DNA of 64,000 nucleotides from Chinchilla lanigera (GCF_000276665.1 NW_004955465.1:5692981-5756980), one strand, 5' to 3'. Positions 12,306 to 25,214 are shown, counted from the first letter of the stretch. Numbers and translations: made by a program. Notes: generated by a model from the letters alone, not told the origin.

Positions 12306-13125
12306 ATAAAAGGGAAATCACTCCAGAGAGAAATCTTGGATTGTTTCCACTGCTACTTTGTCTTGAGAGTGTGGGAGAAAATCAGGAAGTCTCAAGTCTG
12401 ACTGAATCCTCCTAGAAGAACTACGCAAAACTGGACCACATTCCCTTTCCCTGTCAGTATGAGTACATAACTGGTAAAGGATCCATCTCTGAATCTCTTG
12501 CTTAGAACTTAAATGAAGAAGAACTTGTAAGCTGTAACACTGTGTATATTTGAGATGATATTTATCAGCACTTTCCTAGACTGGTTGTCTGTTTCTACAA
12601 AAGAATAATAAGCCATTCAGAAAAAAATATTTTGCTATAGTTTTCAATTTCTTTCATATGTGAGCAAGATTTTTATTGCTACACAAAATTAATGAGCAAG
12701 GACAAAAATCATCTCATTTCAACTGAAAATGAAATCCATATGTGTTTACCTGATGTTAACAAAGAATTGGGTATTTGCATAACGAAAACCAACACAGGTT
12801 TCACATTAGAGGTGTAAATTTTACTCTGCACTTTTAGTTTCAAAAATAAAATGTTTTGTGCATATAAAAACTTCTAAAGGAGATCAATACATGCATGTAA
12901 TCCTCTTGTAATGTCTAAACCCATGTTTGAGCTCGATCATGTCACTCTTCCAAAAAATATTTTTCAAAGTCTAATGTGAAATTATACCCTAGGGTATATT
13001 TGTATTCATATTTCTTTGGCTTATGACTTTAGGAGCTTTCACTATTCAACCCTATCAGTAAGTTTCCCTATTGAAAATAGCATTAATAAAAATAAACTAA
13101 AAACTACCTACATATAAAATTCCCA
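12306..13125. other. Unassigned AT-rich sequence
   Basis: No repeat or gene recognised. Confidence 0.45.
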
Positions 13126-13214
13126 GGGGCTGGGGATTTAGCTCAGCGGCACAGCGCCTGTCTGGCAAGCGCAAGGTCATGAGTTCGATTCCCAGTACCG
13201 GGAAAAAAAAAAAA
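13126..13214 (+). mobile_element. ID-type SINE
   Basis: ggggctggggatttagctca (A box), ggtcatgagttcgattccc (B box), ggtaccggg-like end (agtaccggg) and an A-tail. Target-site duplication aaattccca on both sides (about 13117-13125 and after the tail). Confidence 0.96.
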
Positions 13215-13273
13215 ATTCCCAAGCCTATACTGAAAAAATTAACAACCACTTATTTAGCAAGAATTTACTGCTA

Positions 13274-13373
13274 GGGGCTGGGGATATAGCTCAGCAGCAC
13301 AAGCATGTGCCTGGCAAGTGCAAGGTCCTAAGTTCGATGCCTGTTACCAAAAAAAAAAAAAAAAAAAAAAAAA
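13274..13373 (+). mobile_element. ID-type SINE
   Basis: ggggctggggatatagctca start, agttcgatgcctgttacc end, about 25-base A-tail. Flanks (gaatttactgct and gaacaatttattgctg) are only an imperfect duplication. Confidence 0.94.
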
Positions 13374-16300
13374 GAACAATTTATTGCTGTTATGAAAAGG
13401 AAAGATAAAACTACCTTTAACCCAAGAAAAAATTATATTTTACATTTTAATAGGTGAGTTATCCTATATATACCATACATCATATGCCACCTCTCAATAG
13501 CATTGTGTACAGTAGAAATTTCTGATAGGACTCTTGAATCTTTTTGTACATAATAAAAATGTCAAAAATAATTTCTTTCTGAGATACCCCTGAGCTTCCC
13601 TCTACCTGTGACTTATATGAGAGTTGATACCCTCTGTACAAAGGGGAATCGCATAAGGAGTAGACTGATCTATTAACCAAAATAAACAGGACCAGAAAAG
13701 GAGATTAACAATTTTTAGCCAGTTATTTTACCTATAATTTAATGTCAGGGTAATGATTCCATGAGCTGGAGATAAACTTTTACACAAAGGCTTTCTGCTA
13801 TCTGAAAATTATCTAAAGCATTTTATGGGTAAAAGACGGAGAAAGGATATTTTCATCCATCCCCCCAACATCCTCAGTGGCTTACAGAATTATGGAAAGA
13901 CTAAAAAGAAAACAGCTTCAACAGGTTGAACTTTAGGAGCAGCTTAGCTCAGCAAAGCAGTGGGTTCCCCTCACCCCTAGGCTTAAATAGCCAATCCCAA
14001 ACCCCACCCTCACCAACACAAGGAGGAGAACGCCTCTTCTGTTTCCCATTCCTCTCTCCCACTTTGCCTGCTATAATCTGCACTCACCAAAGAGCCCCAG
14101 CTCCCTGGCTCTGGTCCAGCGTAGAGACTGAAGGTGCGACCTCTGGTGACTGTGGGGAAATCACAATGGCGCCACGACTGATTTTCCAGGAACAAATAAC
14201 ACACGAGCAGCTTTGCATCTTTCAAGTTTTGTTGAAGTACACTGGATTGTCAGAACTTAAATTGCATTGGAAGAAACACAGGTACAAGGATGTCTGGGGA
14301 GTGTGCTGTTACCTTTCCAACCTATCCGGCATATGTGGGCACGTTGGAAGGATGGCTGGATGTCCACAGCCAACCCTACCCCCCAAAGCCAAGCCCCTTC
14401 ACAACACTTGTCCACATTCTAAGTATCCAGTGGAATGATGCCCATTTCTCTCAATGTTGACAGCTGGATTTACTCTTGTTTTTGATGCACAAGTGCTCTA
14501 AGGTAGGGCTAGCAACAGGTCATGAGTTTTGTTCCATTTGTGTATTCTCTGAGTGGGACATTAGACTTGATGGCCTCCAAATGCCCTTTTACCTTCGTGA
14601 CACGTGGATAACACAATGTGATTTTATTAACTTTTACTTATTTTCTAGCATCGAAATTTTTAAGAAATATTGGTACCAGGTCAATTTAGGTACATTTGAT
14701 CTCAGATCTTCCCTCTTCTTTAATGGAGAGAATTCATCTGAAATCTCAGGCATATAGTTTTTAATATTGCACATAAGTGAGGAATAAATATCATTAGACT
14801 ATGTCCACTACCCTCGGATCCAAGGTAACTTCACCTGTGCTCCTGGACCTAACAGGACGTCTTCAGTATTCAGCAAACGTTTCTGAAGACTTGGTCTGTA
14901 GCTGACATCAGCTGTGGAAGCATCCTTAGCTTTCTGTTTCTCACTTACATGGATTCCAAATCAAAATCCAGTAAGTTTTCAGCCATAATCTTGGCTGGAG
15001 AATTAACTGGGGCTTATTTGCAAAACTGAAGTCAGAGGATTTTTGAAAATCTCTTTGACTTCCTTAAAAAAATATTTTAATTGTTTAAATTAGTTCCAAT
15101 AGCATAAGCTAAAGTTATGTGCAATGTCTAAGAGCTCTTCTTGGTCTCCTAAGTTCCTATGACCTTCCTCCAAAATAATATATTTTCAAGCCATCCTTTT
15201 TCATTACCCCTTGTGTTCAATAAAAGTTGAACTTAGGATTCTTGTAAGGATGTAAAGATTCTGGAGTCAAACTCATTTATTTTCCAAGAGTCTCAGATAG
15301 TTTGCAGTTTGATGAATTCCTCCCCATTCAATTTGCCTAAGCCATCAAACCTCACAAATGGAAGAGACAGAGACAGAGAACATCAACAAGACATCTCAAT
15401 AAAGGACAAACCGAGAATAAATCATGAAGTCACTGTCAATAGAAATTTAAAGCACAAAATTTTATTTTCTTTTTAATCTGTTGCTATAAAGTATCAGCCA
15501 TCTTCAGAAACAGAGTGAATCTGACAGTTTAGTGTTGACGCTCACATTTCCCATTATAGACACCTCTCAAGTCTGTCCTGAAGCAAAAATAAATTTCCCT
15601 TTTTAAGCTTTTGATGATAAAAATCTCATCTGAAGCCTCATAAATGATCCTTTATTATCTATATTAATAATGAATAAATGTCTTTTGAATACCCCTGATC
15701 TTTCCCATTAATAGCACCAGATGTATTATAGATAACCTTTTGATTTAACAGCACAAACTCTGAAACAATATTAAACAGTAAAGGACTGAGATTTGGAGTT
15801 ACTGAGGTCAGGATTATACTCATTTCTTTTGGTCCGGTGTCCATTAGGTGACACTCTCACCTATCAGTGTTTGTTTTTTGGATGTGTGTGAAATGCGTAT
15901 GTCTATGAAAGAGTGTTCCAGAAAGCAAACTCATAAATTTTTATCCCCTGCAACCTTTTCATTTTCACACATTCCACGTTCCTTTCCTTATTTTTTCTAC
16001 TGTGAGCTGAAGAACTCAATGGTGACAGAATTTAAAGAATTCTTACAAATTTCTGCTTCATTTTTGCCTGTTTTTAAGTAAAATTAATCTCTTTTTACAG
16101 TTGGAAAAACTCCAGTGGAAAAAATTCTAATGCATACAAAGGGGAAAATGATCGTGAGTGAGAATGCAATTGTTTTTTCAGGTGGTCTGCTGACTTTGCA
16201 GATTACCTATTACTAAACGCCCTCCTGCTCCATCACAGAGGAAAGTCAGGGGGTCAGGGGGCTCTGCCAGGTCACAGAGCTCTTCAGGCCAATCCTCATC

Positions 16301-17130
16301 CGTAACACAGATTCCTCACTCAAGGTCAGCTTTCTTTAAACATACTCAAGGTTCAACCCCTTGCACATTCCTCAGTCCTGGGCCTGGGAGTTGGGATATT
16401 ACCAAAATGTCAGAAGTTTGTGGGCTCAATCTGGGAAAGATGCATAAGGAATGAGCGGATAGGGATAGGGACATGTAGGAAAGGTCATCTGTTCCTTCTA
16501 GAAATGTGTTTCAAACAAGTGGCCCGATATTGTGCCACTATGTGTGATGGAGAAATCTTCTGGACTCTGGTATGCTTATACCTACTGTCCAGAAATATAC
16601 ACTATCAGAACAACCAGTAAGATGATTTCTTAATGAGAAAAGAATATGTGAATGTGAGATGAAAATAAGCATAAATCAAGTACAAAGCTAGCCAAGGAGT
16701 TACACAGATGTGAGAGTGCATGGTCCGCAAGTGGTAAGACCCCACTTGGGGGGAGCAGTAAGAACCCTGTTAAGAATATGTCAAGATCCTAAGACTTAGA
16801 TTAGATGGGCTAAGATTCATTTCTGCACAGAATATGAAAAAGAAAGCAAGAAGAAACTCAAGTTGGGGTTGGAGGAAGTAAGGAATGCTGAGACGCAGGG
16901 ACTGGCTGGGCAGTAGAGGGTCAGGCAGAGCCCGGGCCATGTGCTAACAGAGGAGATACAGAAATGGAAATACTGCAGCCCTGTGGGATTGGCCTTCTGG
17001 GTTCTAACCCTGGTGAACATCATGTATATCCAAATTCAAATGAATAAGGAAGCCTTACACCAGACTGGCTCTGGCCTGAGGCCCCAGACAGAGACAACCA
17101 TGGAATTTTCCTTTGAAAAAAAAAAGTGAG
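13374..17130. other. Unassigned stretch, including a 170-codon open frame
   Basis: No recognised repeat in 3.7 kb. 13926-14438 on the plus strand stays open for 170 codons in a GC-richer patch; the translation is proline-rich at first, with no domain I recognise. There is no Kozak context, polyadenylation framework or splice evidence I would trust, so it is not called as a gene. Confidence 0.4.
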
Positions 17131-17236
17131 GGGGCTGGGGATTTAGCTCAGCAGCAAAAGCACCTGCCTGGCAAGTGCAAGGTCGTGAGTTCAGTTCCCG
17201 GTACCGGAGAAAAACCAAAAAAAAAAAAAAAAAAAA
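17131..17236 (+). mobile_element. ID-type SINE
   Basis: Nearly consensus ID (ggggctggggatttagctca ... cccggtaccgg) with an A-rich tail. Target-site duplication is the A-run plus gtgag at 17116-17130, repeated after the tail. Confidence 0.96.
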
Positions 17237-18452
17237 AGTGAGGACAAAGGGAGAAACAAAGTCATGAGCGACATCTAGGGTCTTTGTGGATTGCCCTTAA
17301 CCTACCCTTACAGCCTCATTTCTTTCTACCTCATATTGCATTTCATCTTTTGGCCCAACTAAACAGTCGATATTCTCCAAGCACCCTCTCTTTTCTTAGC
17401 TCCTCGTGCATTTTCTTTGACTATTTTTGCCTTACTCCCCTAATATTGGCTTCAAAAAGTCTTTTCAGTCTCCAAGACTGACCTTAAATCTTTCACTTTC
17501 ATGAGACATTTTTAAATTCAACACATACACAATGCACACACTTGAATCTGAATTCTGCGCTCTCTGAATTATCACATACTTTTCCTATATTTGATCTCAT
17601 TTCACATTCTGCTTTATGATAATTATTTCCATATCTCAAATTAATAGTTACATACACCTGACCCAAAACTCACTAGGAACAGTGTGTTCTGCCCCATGTA
17701 TTCTCGTGTATTCTGCTCCGTGTAACATTCTTCCCAACACTGTGAGCTATTTGTTCTGCAAGGACTTAGAACTTCATCAGGTAATTCTGATCCAGGACAG
17801 AATCTAAGCGCCATGTTTATGGGAGTTAATTCAGCACTCCCTCTATTGCTGTTTCTTTAATCCCTGTCTGTAGCATGTTTTTTGGATTAAGGGATGGGGG
17901 AGTTTCTATGACTCTGTCACCCTTATCCTCGCTTCCTACTCTGTATGTTGCATGACTGTTCGGTCTAATAGGTGTCGTTGGGTTTGCTTTGCTGCCTTCC
18001 ACGGTTTCCTCCCTTTCTCCACATTAACCTGCATTTTCTGGGTAATGGCACAATCACCAGCAGCATTAACGCTCTCCAGTCTGTTTGCATCGCTCCTCTC
18101 TTCTTGCCTCACTCCCAGTGGGATTTCGATGGAATTAGCCAAGGAGGAGCTCAGAGGTGAGGCTGTTTCCACACAAGCAAAACTGGAAGGAAAACAGATG
18201 CAGCTGGACAGTTCAGATCCTCAATCTTTATGTCTGGTGGAAAACAATCACATGACCCACACTTGCAGCTTGCATTTCTGAGATGCCCAGACATATTGAA
18301 CTACTGAGAAATTCTTTCATCTATCTATGAAGCCATTAAAATAAAATCCCTCGATCAGCACTACTTCTGAATACTATACACAAAGTTATGGAGATACAGT
18401 AACTCAAGAAGAAAAGCTACTGCCTTCATATTGTTACAGTCTTAGAAAAGTA
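17237..18452. other. Unassigned non-coding sequence
   Basis: No repeat or gene signature recognised. The 109-codon open frame at 17952-18281 lacks recognisable features. Confidence 0.42.
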
Positions 18453-18538
18453 CAGAGCAACATTTTGAATAAAACACCAAAATGTCTGAATTATAAATAT
18501 TTGTAAATACACGCATGGCTATATATATATAATCATGT
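18453..18538 (+). repeat. Left arm of a perfect 86-bp inverted repeat
   Basis: Base-for-base reverse complement of 19000-19085. The arm runs from cagagcaacattttg to taatcatgt and includes an (AT)n core. The 461-bp spacer is unique sequence. No target-site duplication flanks the pair. Confidence 0.97.
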
Positions 18539-18999
18539 TAATCATATGAGATGGCTTTCGGGTTGTAGGAACCACCAAAGACAGAAGGAAGATGTTCTCA
18601 GTGTGTGGAATGAAGGAGGTAAGCTTCAAGTAATTTGGAAAATAAGTCATCCTGGCATCTTAGGATCAAAACTGCACACTCTCAATTTATGTTATGTTAA
18701 AACTAGGCACAAAAGGAATATCTGTGGGTCATGTAGCAAATGAGAGAGGAGATACTTGAACTTATAGTGCTAAGATGGGTATACTTTACATGTAGTCTAT
18801 TGGAAAAGCACTCAGATACTGAAGCAAGGGAATCCCTACTGGAATTATACACATTTCAATTCGTGGGTGAGGCTATTGCCCCCAGCCAAAAGAAAGAGAG
18901 CAGTGACAATTAATAAGATAATTTAGAACCACGTTTTTTACCTGTTGCAGAGATTTTATGAGTGGAAATTACAAGTGCTCAAATTCACTGGATGACTGG

Positions 19000-19085
19000 A
19001 CATGATTATATATATATAGCCATGCGTGTATTTACAAATATTTATAATTCAGACATTTTGGTGTTTTATTCAAAATGTTGCTCTG
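19000..19085 (-). repeat. Right arm of a perfect 86-bp inverted repeat
   Basis: Exact inverted copy of 18453-18538. Identity stops abruptly at both ends. Confidence 0.97.
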
Positions 19086-19325
19086 CAAACTCTGAACAGT
19101 TGTGCTTCTTTAGAATAAGCAAGCAAGTTGTTTGGAGGTGAGAAAAGTTAAAAGGAAAAAAATTCAACAGATGGAAGCTCTTGTAATCAACACTATTTTA
19201 GCATGTATTCATTATCCTATATTGGCCTATTTATTTGTCTCTCCCCCAATGAACCATGAATTTGTCCATCAATTTGTCCTCTCTGTAAGAGCAGGGCTGG
19301 GGCTAACTTTGTTTGCTGCAGTCTA

Positions 19326-19382
19326 TATAGTCTGTAAAGCTCAATATAGTCTGTAAAGCTCAATATAGTCTGTAAAGCTCAA
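19326..19382. repeat. Tandem repeat, 3 x 19 bp
   Basis: Three exact copies of tatagtctgtaaagctcaa at 19326-19344, 19345-19363 and 19364-19382. Confidence 0.97.
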
Positions 19383-19554
19383 TAAACCCAGGATGAATGA
19401 GCCAAATAAAGTAACTGAGGTATTCGAGATGGGTATCTCAGAGTGACTACAAAGGCAGCTGTAGGTGACCTGTGCATTAGATAGGTGGAAAAGAGAAGGG
19501 ACTGAATGTGATCCACCTGCTGTAATTAATCCAGACACATGAACTTCTATTTTA

Positions 19555-19657
19555 TTTTTTTCTTTTTTTTTTTGTTTTTTTTCCAGTACCAGGAATCAAA
19601 CTCACAACCTTGCGCTTGCCAGGCAGGCACTGTGCCGCTGAGTTAAATCCCCACCCC
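19555..19657 (-). mobile_element. ID-type SINE
   Basis: Antisense ID with a T-rich tail, cagtaccaggaatcaaactc, ttgccaggcaggcac and terminal aatccccacccc. A 16-bp target-site duplication (atgaacttctatttta) is exact at 19539-19554 and nearly exact from 19658. Confidence 0.97.
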
Positions 19658-19673
19658 ATGAACTTCTATTTTA

Positions 19674-20247
19674 ACAAGTGAGAAGGAGGATGTAGTTGAT
19701 GAGAAAGGAGCCAGTGGTTCCTTTGTGTATGACAATGGTCTGTCCTAACTGCACCAGAAGCAAATCCTCAGCCTTTGATATTTAAGAGAAAAGACCACCT
19801 GGGGGGGAGGGTATGTGAACATACCTGTATCTGCTCCCCACCTTGTCGGACTGAAATTGCAAACTGAACATAATCTAAATTACTATTCTAACTAGATACT
19901 TATTCTTTCCCAGGTAGTAAGTGAAACAAATGTGCAGACCTCCAGAGTATTATTTTGTAAAATGAGCATTTATGGCTTCAGTAATTGGAAGTTATTGAAG
20001 GCTTGGGGAAAGAAAGTAAAGGTGTTTAAGCAGCTTATTCTAGAGGGGAATGCTTGTGCGCACTCACATGCACACGTGTGTATGTTGACAAGTACAAATC
20101 TAACAGCCTTTGCCAGCCACAGTAAAATAAAGTAAAGTAAAAAGCATTTTAATTACGACCCCTTACAAAGCTATTCTTTTTACAACTGTCACTTAACAAT
20201 ACAGAAGCCAAATTCTCCTTCCTGGCCTATGAGATGAGGAAAGAAAA
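19674..20247. other. Unassigned non-coding sequence
   Basis: No recognised repeat or gene. Confidence 0.42.
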
Positions 20248-20261
20248 GGCTTTCCTCTTTA

Positions 20262-20382
20262 TTTTTTTATTTTTTATTTTTTTTGTTTTTGGTTTTTGGT
20301 TTTTCGCTGGTACCGGGAATCAACCTCACGACCTTGCGCTTGCCAGGCAGGCACTTTGCCGCTGAGCTAAATCCCCAGCCCC
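20262..20382 (-). mobile_element. ID-type SINE
   Basis: Antisense ID: T-rich tail, ctggtaccgggaatcaacct, gcgcttgccaggcaggcac, aatccccagcccc. Target-site duplication ggctttcctcttta at 20248-20261 and 20383-20396, exact. Confidence 0.97.
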
Positions 20383-20396
20383 GGCTTTCCTCTTTA

Positions 20397-21379
20397 AAAG
20401 GAGAAAGATTTATGTGATCTGAATAAAAACCAAAGTACAGTTTCACTCTTTAGACTATAAGAGGACCATCCAATGCACGCATGCAATCCCCAGGTGGTTT
20501 TTAAACTCCCTTATCTTCCTTAAATGCTTGCTCACTCTCACTAATACCCACACGCACATATAATCCAAGACTGGCCTCCTTTCTGCATAAATGAAGGCAA
20601 ACTATTTCATGAATCTCTTACTTCCTTTTCCTCAATCTCCAATAATCTACTATAATTATTTCTCAATGGGCCAACTTTCCACTTTACCACCTACATACTG
20701 AATATATGTTTGAGGAAACCCATTTATCCATTGAAATATTTTTATCTTGTTGGACTTCAGTCCTTCTTCTAATTATTCTAATAAATATTTCTAGTCTTCT
20801 AGTTTCTTTCTCTTTTATATTTCTGGACTCTGAGCCCATGTATCATTGGGGTGGTGTTATTTTCTGATTTGGTGATGCGCTATAAGAGTTAGGGGTAAAA
20901 ACGAGCAGATGCCACTCTGCCGAATGCATTGCAGAATGGTTCCCTAGCCAGGTGTTGAAAGAAGGCTTGCTTTATTATAGGTTATTGTTTCTAGAAAATA
21001 ACGATTCCGAATCTTGAGTGAACTTAAGGATAAATAGAGGAATTGTTAAAAATGATTGTTGCAGCATGTGACCATGGAGGTGCAGAGGATAAATAATTAT
21101 CTGGAGATGAAATTTAGTTCAATCCCTGAAAGACCCAGAGGTACTATCTCAACCAAGGGCACCCAACATTAGGGAAACCCCCAGGAGAAGCATTTATGCC
21201 TTTGGAATTTTGCAGTTTCAAAAGATTTACATGATCTTTGTAAGAATCAGGTTTTCAAGAGTGAAGGGGAATCTTTGGCTTTGTAGCGTCTGTTCAGCTT
21301 GAGTGCTAAGTTGTTTTTCTATACTGCTGTGAAACCTGAATCACAATTTAGAACATGCAAAGTCTTATTAAATTAAATT
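20397..21379. other. Unassigned non-coding sequence
   Basis: No recognised repeat or gene. Confidence 0.42.
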
Positions 21380-22830
21380 ACAGCTTTGGTCTAAATGATC
21401 ACTCCAAGACAGCGCCAGGATATAAACCCACACATATAGTCCACTGATTCATGACAAAGTTGTCAAGTGCACACACAGACGAAAGGACAATAAATGGTGC
21501 TGTGAAAACTAGGTATGCACATAGAGAAGAAGGAAAATGGACCTTTATCTCACTGCTTATGTAAGAATCAGCACAAAATGAATTAAAGATTTAACATATG
21601 ATCTCAAACTATAAAACTACTAGAAAAAACCTAGGAGAAAAATCCACAACATTGCTCTGGGCAGAGCGTTCTTGGATATGATCTCACATGCCCTCTCATG
21701 AAATCCAAAGCAAAAACAAAAGAAAAATCAAGTGGGATTATGTGGCACTGAAAAGATTTCGCACAGCAAAGGAAACAATACAATGGAGATAAAAATTAGG
21801 AGAAAATATTTACAAATCATACATCAGCTAAGGGTCTAATGAGAAAAATATATAAGGACCTCAAACTACTTAATAATGAAAGACAAAGCCATGTAAAAAA
21901 TGGGCAAAGGCCTTATCTAGACATTTCTCAAAAGAATAAATACAAATGACCAACAGACGTGAAAAAAATTCTCAACATCTCTAATCAAATAAATGCAAAT
22001 TAAAATGACAATGGGATATTATTTCACACCTCTTATGTTGACTGTTATCAAAATGATGAAAGATAACACGTGTTGACAAGGACGTAGAGCCTTTACATAC
22101 TATTGGTAATACTATAAATTAGTATAAGTATTTGGGAAAACACTATGAAGGCTCCCCCAAAAACTAAAACTAGAATTACTGTTTGATCCAGAAGTCATAC
22201 TTTTGAGTCTGTACCAAAAGGAATTGAAATCTATGCCCAAGAAATTCTGCACTACCATGCTCATTGTACCACTATTCACAGTAGTAAAGGTACAGAAACA
22301 ATCTCAGTGTCTATCGACTGACGGGTGGATTTTAATAATGGCACTTATTGAAGTACTACTTTGTCTTATAGAAACAGGGCATTCTATCATTTGCAAACCA
22401 TGGATAAACTTACAGGACAAAATATTAAGTTTTAATATAAATAAGTCAGGGACAGAAAAATGCCATATGATACCACTCGCACATGGAAGCTAAAAACGTT
22501 AAACTCATAGCAGTGGAGAACAGAACAGTGCTAACTAGAGACAGGGCGAGGTCGAAGGGCAAGAAAAGGCCAATAAATACAAAGTTGTAGTTATATAGGA
22601 GAAATCATTTCTGATGCTCTGCTGCACAGCAAGATGACTATAGCTAATACTCATACATATGTCAAGAGAGCATTTTGAACGTTCACAAAGAATTGATAAT
22701 TATTTGAGGTAAAGGATATGCTAATTACCCTGACTTGGTCATTCATGATGTAGTATACACATATTAAACCATCACATTATGCTCTATAAATATACACAAA
22801 ACAACTATATAATATATACAACCTAAATAT
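21380..22830 (+). mobile_element. Sense L1, 5'-truncated: ORF2 C-terminal part and 3' UTR
   Basis: Ordered landmarks of an old mammalian L1 (L1MA/L1MB type): aaacctaggagaaaaatcc, aatcaagtgggattatgtgg, atgggcaaaggcctt, caaattaaaatgacaatggg, tgtacttgg-type 3' UTR modules and gataattatttgaggtaaag. Many stops and indels, so inactive. The 96-codon frame at 22203-22493 is part of this fossil. Confidence 0.92.
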
Positions 22831-22835
22831 ATACA

Positions 22836-23005
22836 ATTGTGGCACATGCCTATAATTCCAGTTACTCAGAAGGCTGAGGCAGGAGGATCACAAGTTCAAG
22901 ACTAGAGAACTTAACAGAACTCTGTTTCAAACTAAAATTTTAAAAGTAGGGCTGGGGTTGTAGCTCAGTGGCAAAGTGCTTTACTAGCAAGCATGAGGCC
23001 TTGGG
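22836..23005 (+). mobile_element. B1-dID dimeric SINE (old)
   Basis: A B1-like left monomer (ggcacatgcctataattcca, aggctgaggcaggaggatca, aactctgtttcaaac) is joined through an A-rich linker to an ID-like right monomer (gggctggggttgtagctcag). That is the arrangement of the rodent B1-dID family. Confidence 0.85.
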
Positions 23006-23065
23006 TAAATTCATATATATGAATATCTATGAATATGTATATATGTATGAATATGTATATATGCA

Positions 23066-23099
<34 letters not shown>
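23006..23099. repeat. (TA)n / (TATGAA)n low-complexity tract
   Basis: Tail of the preceding SINE expanded into tatgaatatg-type repeats and then about 15 TA units. Confidence 0.93.
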
Positions 23100-23103
<4 letters not shown>

Positions 23104-23676
23104 GAGAAGTCTTCCTACTAAGATTAGGAATGCAAAGCAAGTAAGTCTGTTCTTCCCACTCCTTTTCAACATTAGAATGAAATGCTAGCCAATGCAATAA
23201 TATAAGAACATGGAATAAAGGTGTATTTATTGGAAAGGAAAAAATAGAATTGCCTTTCTTCGAAGATGACATTGTTTATGCAGAAATTCTGAAAAGATTC
23301 TACAAAACTCTAGATAGTTCTGCAAATGGCAATGGCATTTTAGATACAACACCAAAGCTCGTGATCCACAAAGGAAAGAATGAATAAACTGAAGTTCATT
23401 AAAATTAAAAATTCTGTTCTACAAAACATTGCCAAGAGAATGAGAAGACAAGCTATAAACTGGGAGAAAATATCTGCAACACATATCTGATAAAAGGCTG
23501 TTATCCATAATAGACCAAGCCCTCTTAAAACTTGGCACTAAGAAATTGAACAACACAATTAAAAAGTAGGAAAAAGACCTAAACAGACACCTGACCATAC
23601 AGAAGATGAATAAACACGTGAAAAGATGCTTCACCTCATATATCATCAGAGAATTGAAGTTAAAATCACAACTCCC
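23100..23676 (+). mobile_element. Sense L1 ORF2 fragment
   Basis: Matches the end of the L1 reverse-transcriptase region and the following ORF2 part. Landmarks: gaattgcctttcttcgaaga, aactgaagttcattaaaat, aaactgggagaaaatatctgc, atctgataaaaggctg, agtaggaaaaagacctaaac. Frame broken repeatedly. Confidence 0.88.
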
Positions 23677-24290
23677 TAACATAGTCTATGGACTTAGGGA
23701 ATGATGATGTGGGTGTAAATTCAGCAATTGCTAAACACACATCAGAAGAAATTGCATGGACCAGTCGGTTCAACACACGTCTTGCTTTGTTATGGAGCCC
23801 CTATCAGAATAGTTTGATGTTAGTAAGTAGCAAAGCAGGCCAGTAGGGTGAACAATTGTCCCAAAACACCCAGGTCAGTCCTTCTCAAATCAGAGTTCCT
23901 GCGTACCAGACAAAAGCAAAGGTAAGGCCAGGCTGTATCCATTAAGAGTGGAGAAATACAAGGAACCAAAATTGAAGAAAACACAGAGGACCCCAAGATG
24001 GACAAATGATTTTAAAAGGTACAGAAGAAAACTTACCAATGAGTTTACAAAACCTCTGTTGATAATTTATAGAGAATTGTGACATCTGGCCAAAAAAAAG
24101 TGAAAAGATCCAAAGATCTACAAAAAATAATATTTTTAATCAAAAGAAAAGATGAATTGCACAAAATTACAGTCTAGTATTTTAACATTATTGAATTCCA
24201 CTCAATTAAATTCCATAAATAATTTAGGGACACATATGTAAAACACTATCAACAGAATCTCTGAAGTCAGTGACCACCCATGAAAATAAA
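23677..24290. other. Unassigned non-coding sequence
   Basis: Between two L1 fragments and possibly decayed L1, but I cannot align it by eye. Confidence 0.35.
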
Positions 24291-24775
24291 CATATTGTTA
24301 GAAAAAAGTAAGAACTAACATGAATAACCATGGCAGACATCATGCTCAGTAAACTAAAGCAGTCCCATAAAGTACAAAGACTCTGGGCTGGGGATTTAGC
24401 TCAGCAGCACAGTGCCTGCCTGGCAAGCACAAGGTCGTGAGTTCAGTTCCTGGTACCAGAAGAAAAGCAAAAAAAAAAAAAAACAAAAAGTACAAAGACT
24501 CTATGATCACTCATATGAGGTCGTAAGGTGGTCAGACTCCTAGAGACAGGAAGTACAAGGCTGGTTATCAAAGGCTAGAAGCAGAAAAAATGAGGAGTTA
24601 AGAGTTGAATGGGAAAAGAGTTTCAATTTAGGAAAATTTAAAGGTTCTGCAGATGCATATTGGTGACAGTAGCACAACAATGTGAACGTACTTAATACCT
24701 CAAAGATGTACATTTAAAACTGGTTAAAATTTTGTTGTACATATTTTACCATAATAAAAAATGAGTTTCCCAAAA
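24291..24775 (+). mobile_element. Sense L1 3' UTR, split by an ID SINE
   Basis: Landmarks: actctatgatcactcatatg, ttatcaaaggctagaagcag, gtacttaatacc...catttaaaactggttaaaa and an accataataaaaaat terminus, typical of L1MC/L1MD 3' ends. The ID at 24385-24486 interrupts it. Confidence 0.8.
24385..24486 (+). mobile_element. ID-type SINE
   Basis: gggctggggatttagctcag ... ttcctggtaccag plus A-rich tail. A 16-bp target-site duplication (aaagtacaaagactct) is exact at 24369-24384 and 24487-24502. Confidence 0.97.
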
Positions 24776-25214
24776 TAGAGTCATTCAAAATAACCTCATT
24801 TTCTTTTTTACTGCACTGATGGACTAGAGAGCAGAGGAAACTTCATAGATATTTATCTTGAATTTGGTAGAGCATCAACAGTCTCTCCTACATACAGGAA
24901 ATGAAGACTTGCTAATAGCACAGCTTGGTAGAATCAAACCAGTTAAGAAAATGAAAGTCACTGCTTAGTCACTGTGTTGCTTCTGAACTCTGGCTGCATA
25001 TTAGAATCACTAGATAACTGAAAATAAAATTGCTCCAAACTCAACTCATCTAAACATACGTCTCAGAGAGGTCTAGGCCTCAGGATCTAAAGGAAGGTCT
25101 AAGCCAATTCTAGTACGTGGCTCAGGACAACTGTTCTACAGAGTCCAATCTGAAAGAAGGTATTTGTCTACTACTCTACTTTGGGAAGCAGAGCAATCTG
25201 AAATGAGAAGATCT
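24776..25214. other. Unassigned non-coding sequence
   Basis: Nothing recognised. Confidence 0.4.

Noticed and set aside
13126..13205. Functional tRNA gene
   Set aside because: The A and B boxes are those of an ID SINE. A poly-A tail and target-site duplication are present and the cloverleaf is not complete. The same applies to all other ID copies.
18453..19085. DNA transposon with long TIRs
   Set aside because: No flanking duplication and no recognisable terminal consensus. Kept instead as an inverted duplication.
21380..22830. Active LINE-1
   Set aside because: 5'-truncated with multiple frame breaks. All L1 copies in the window are fossils.
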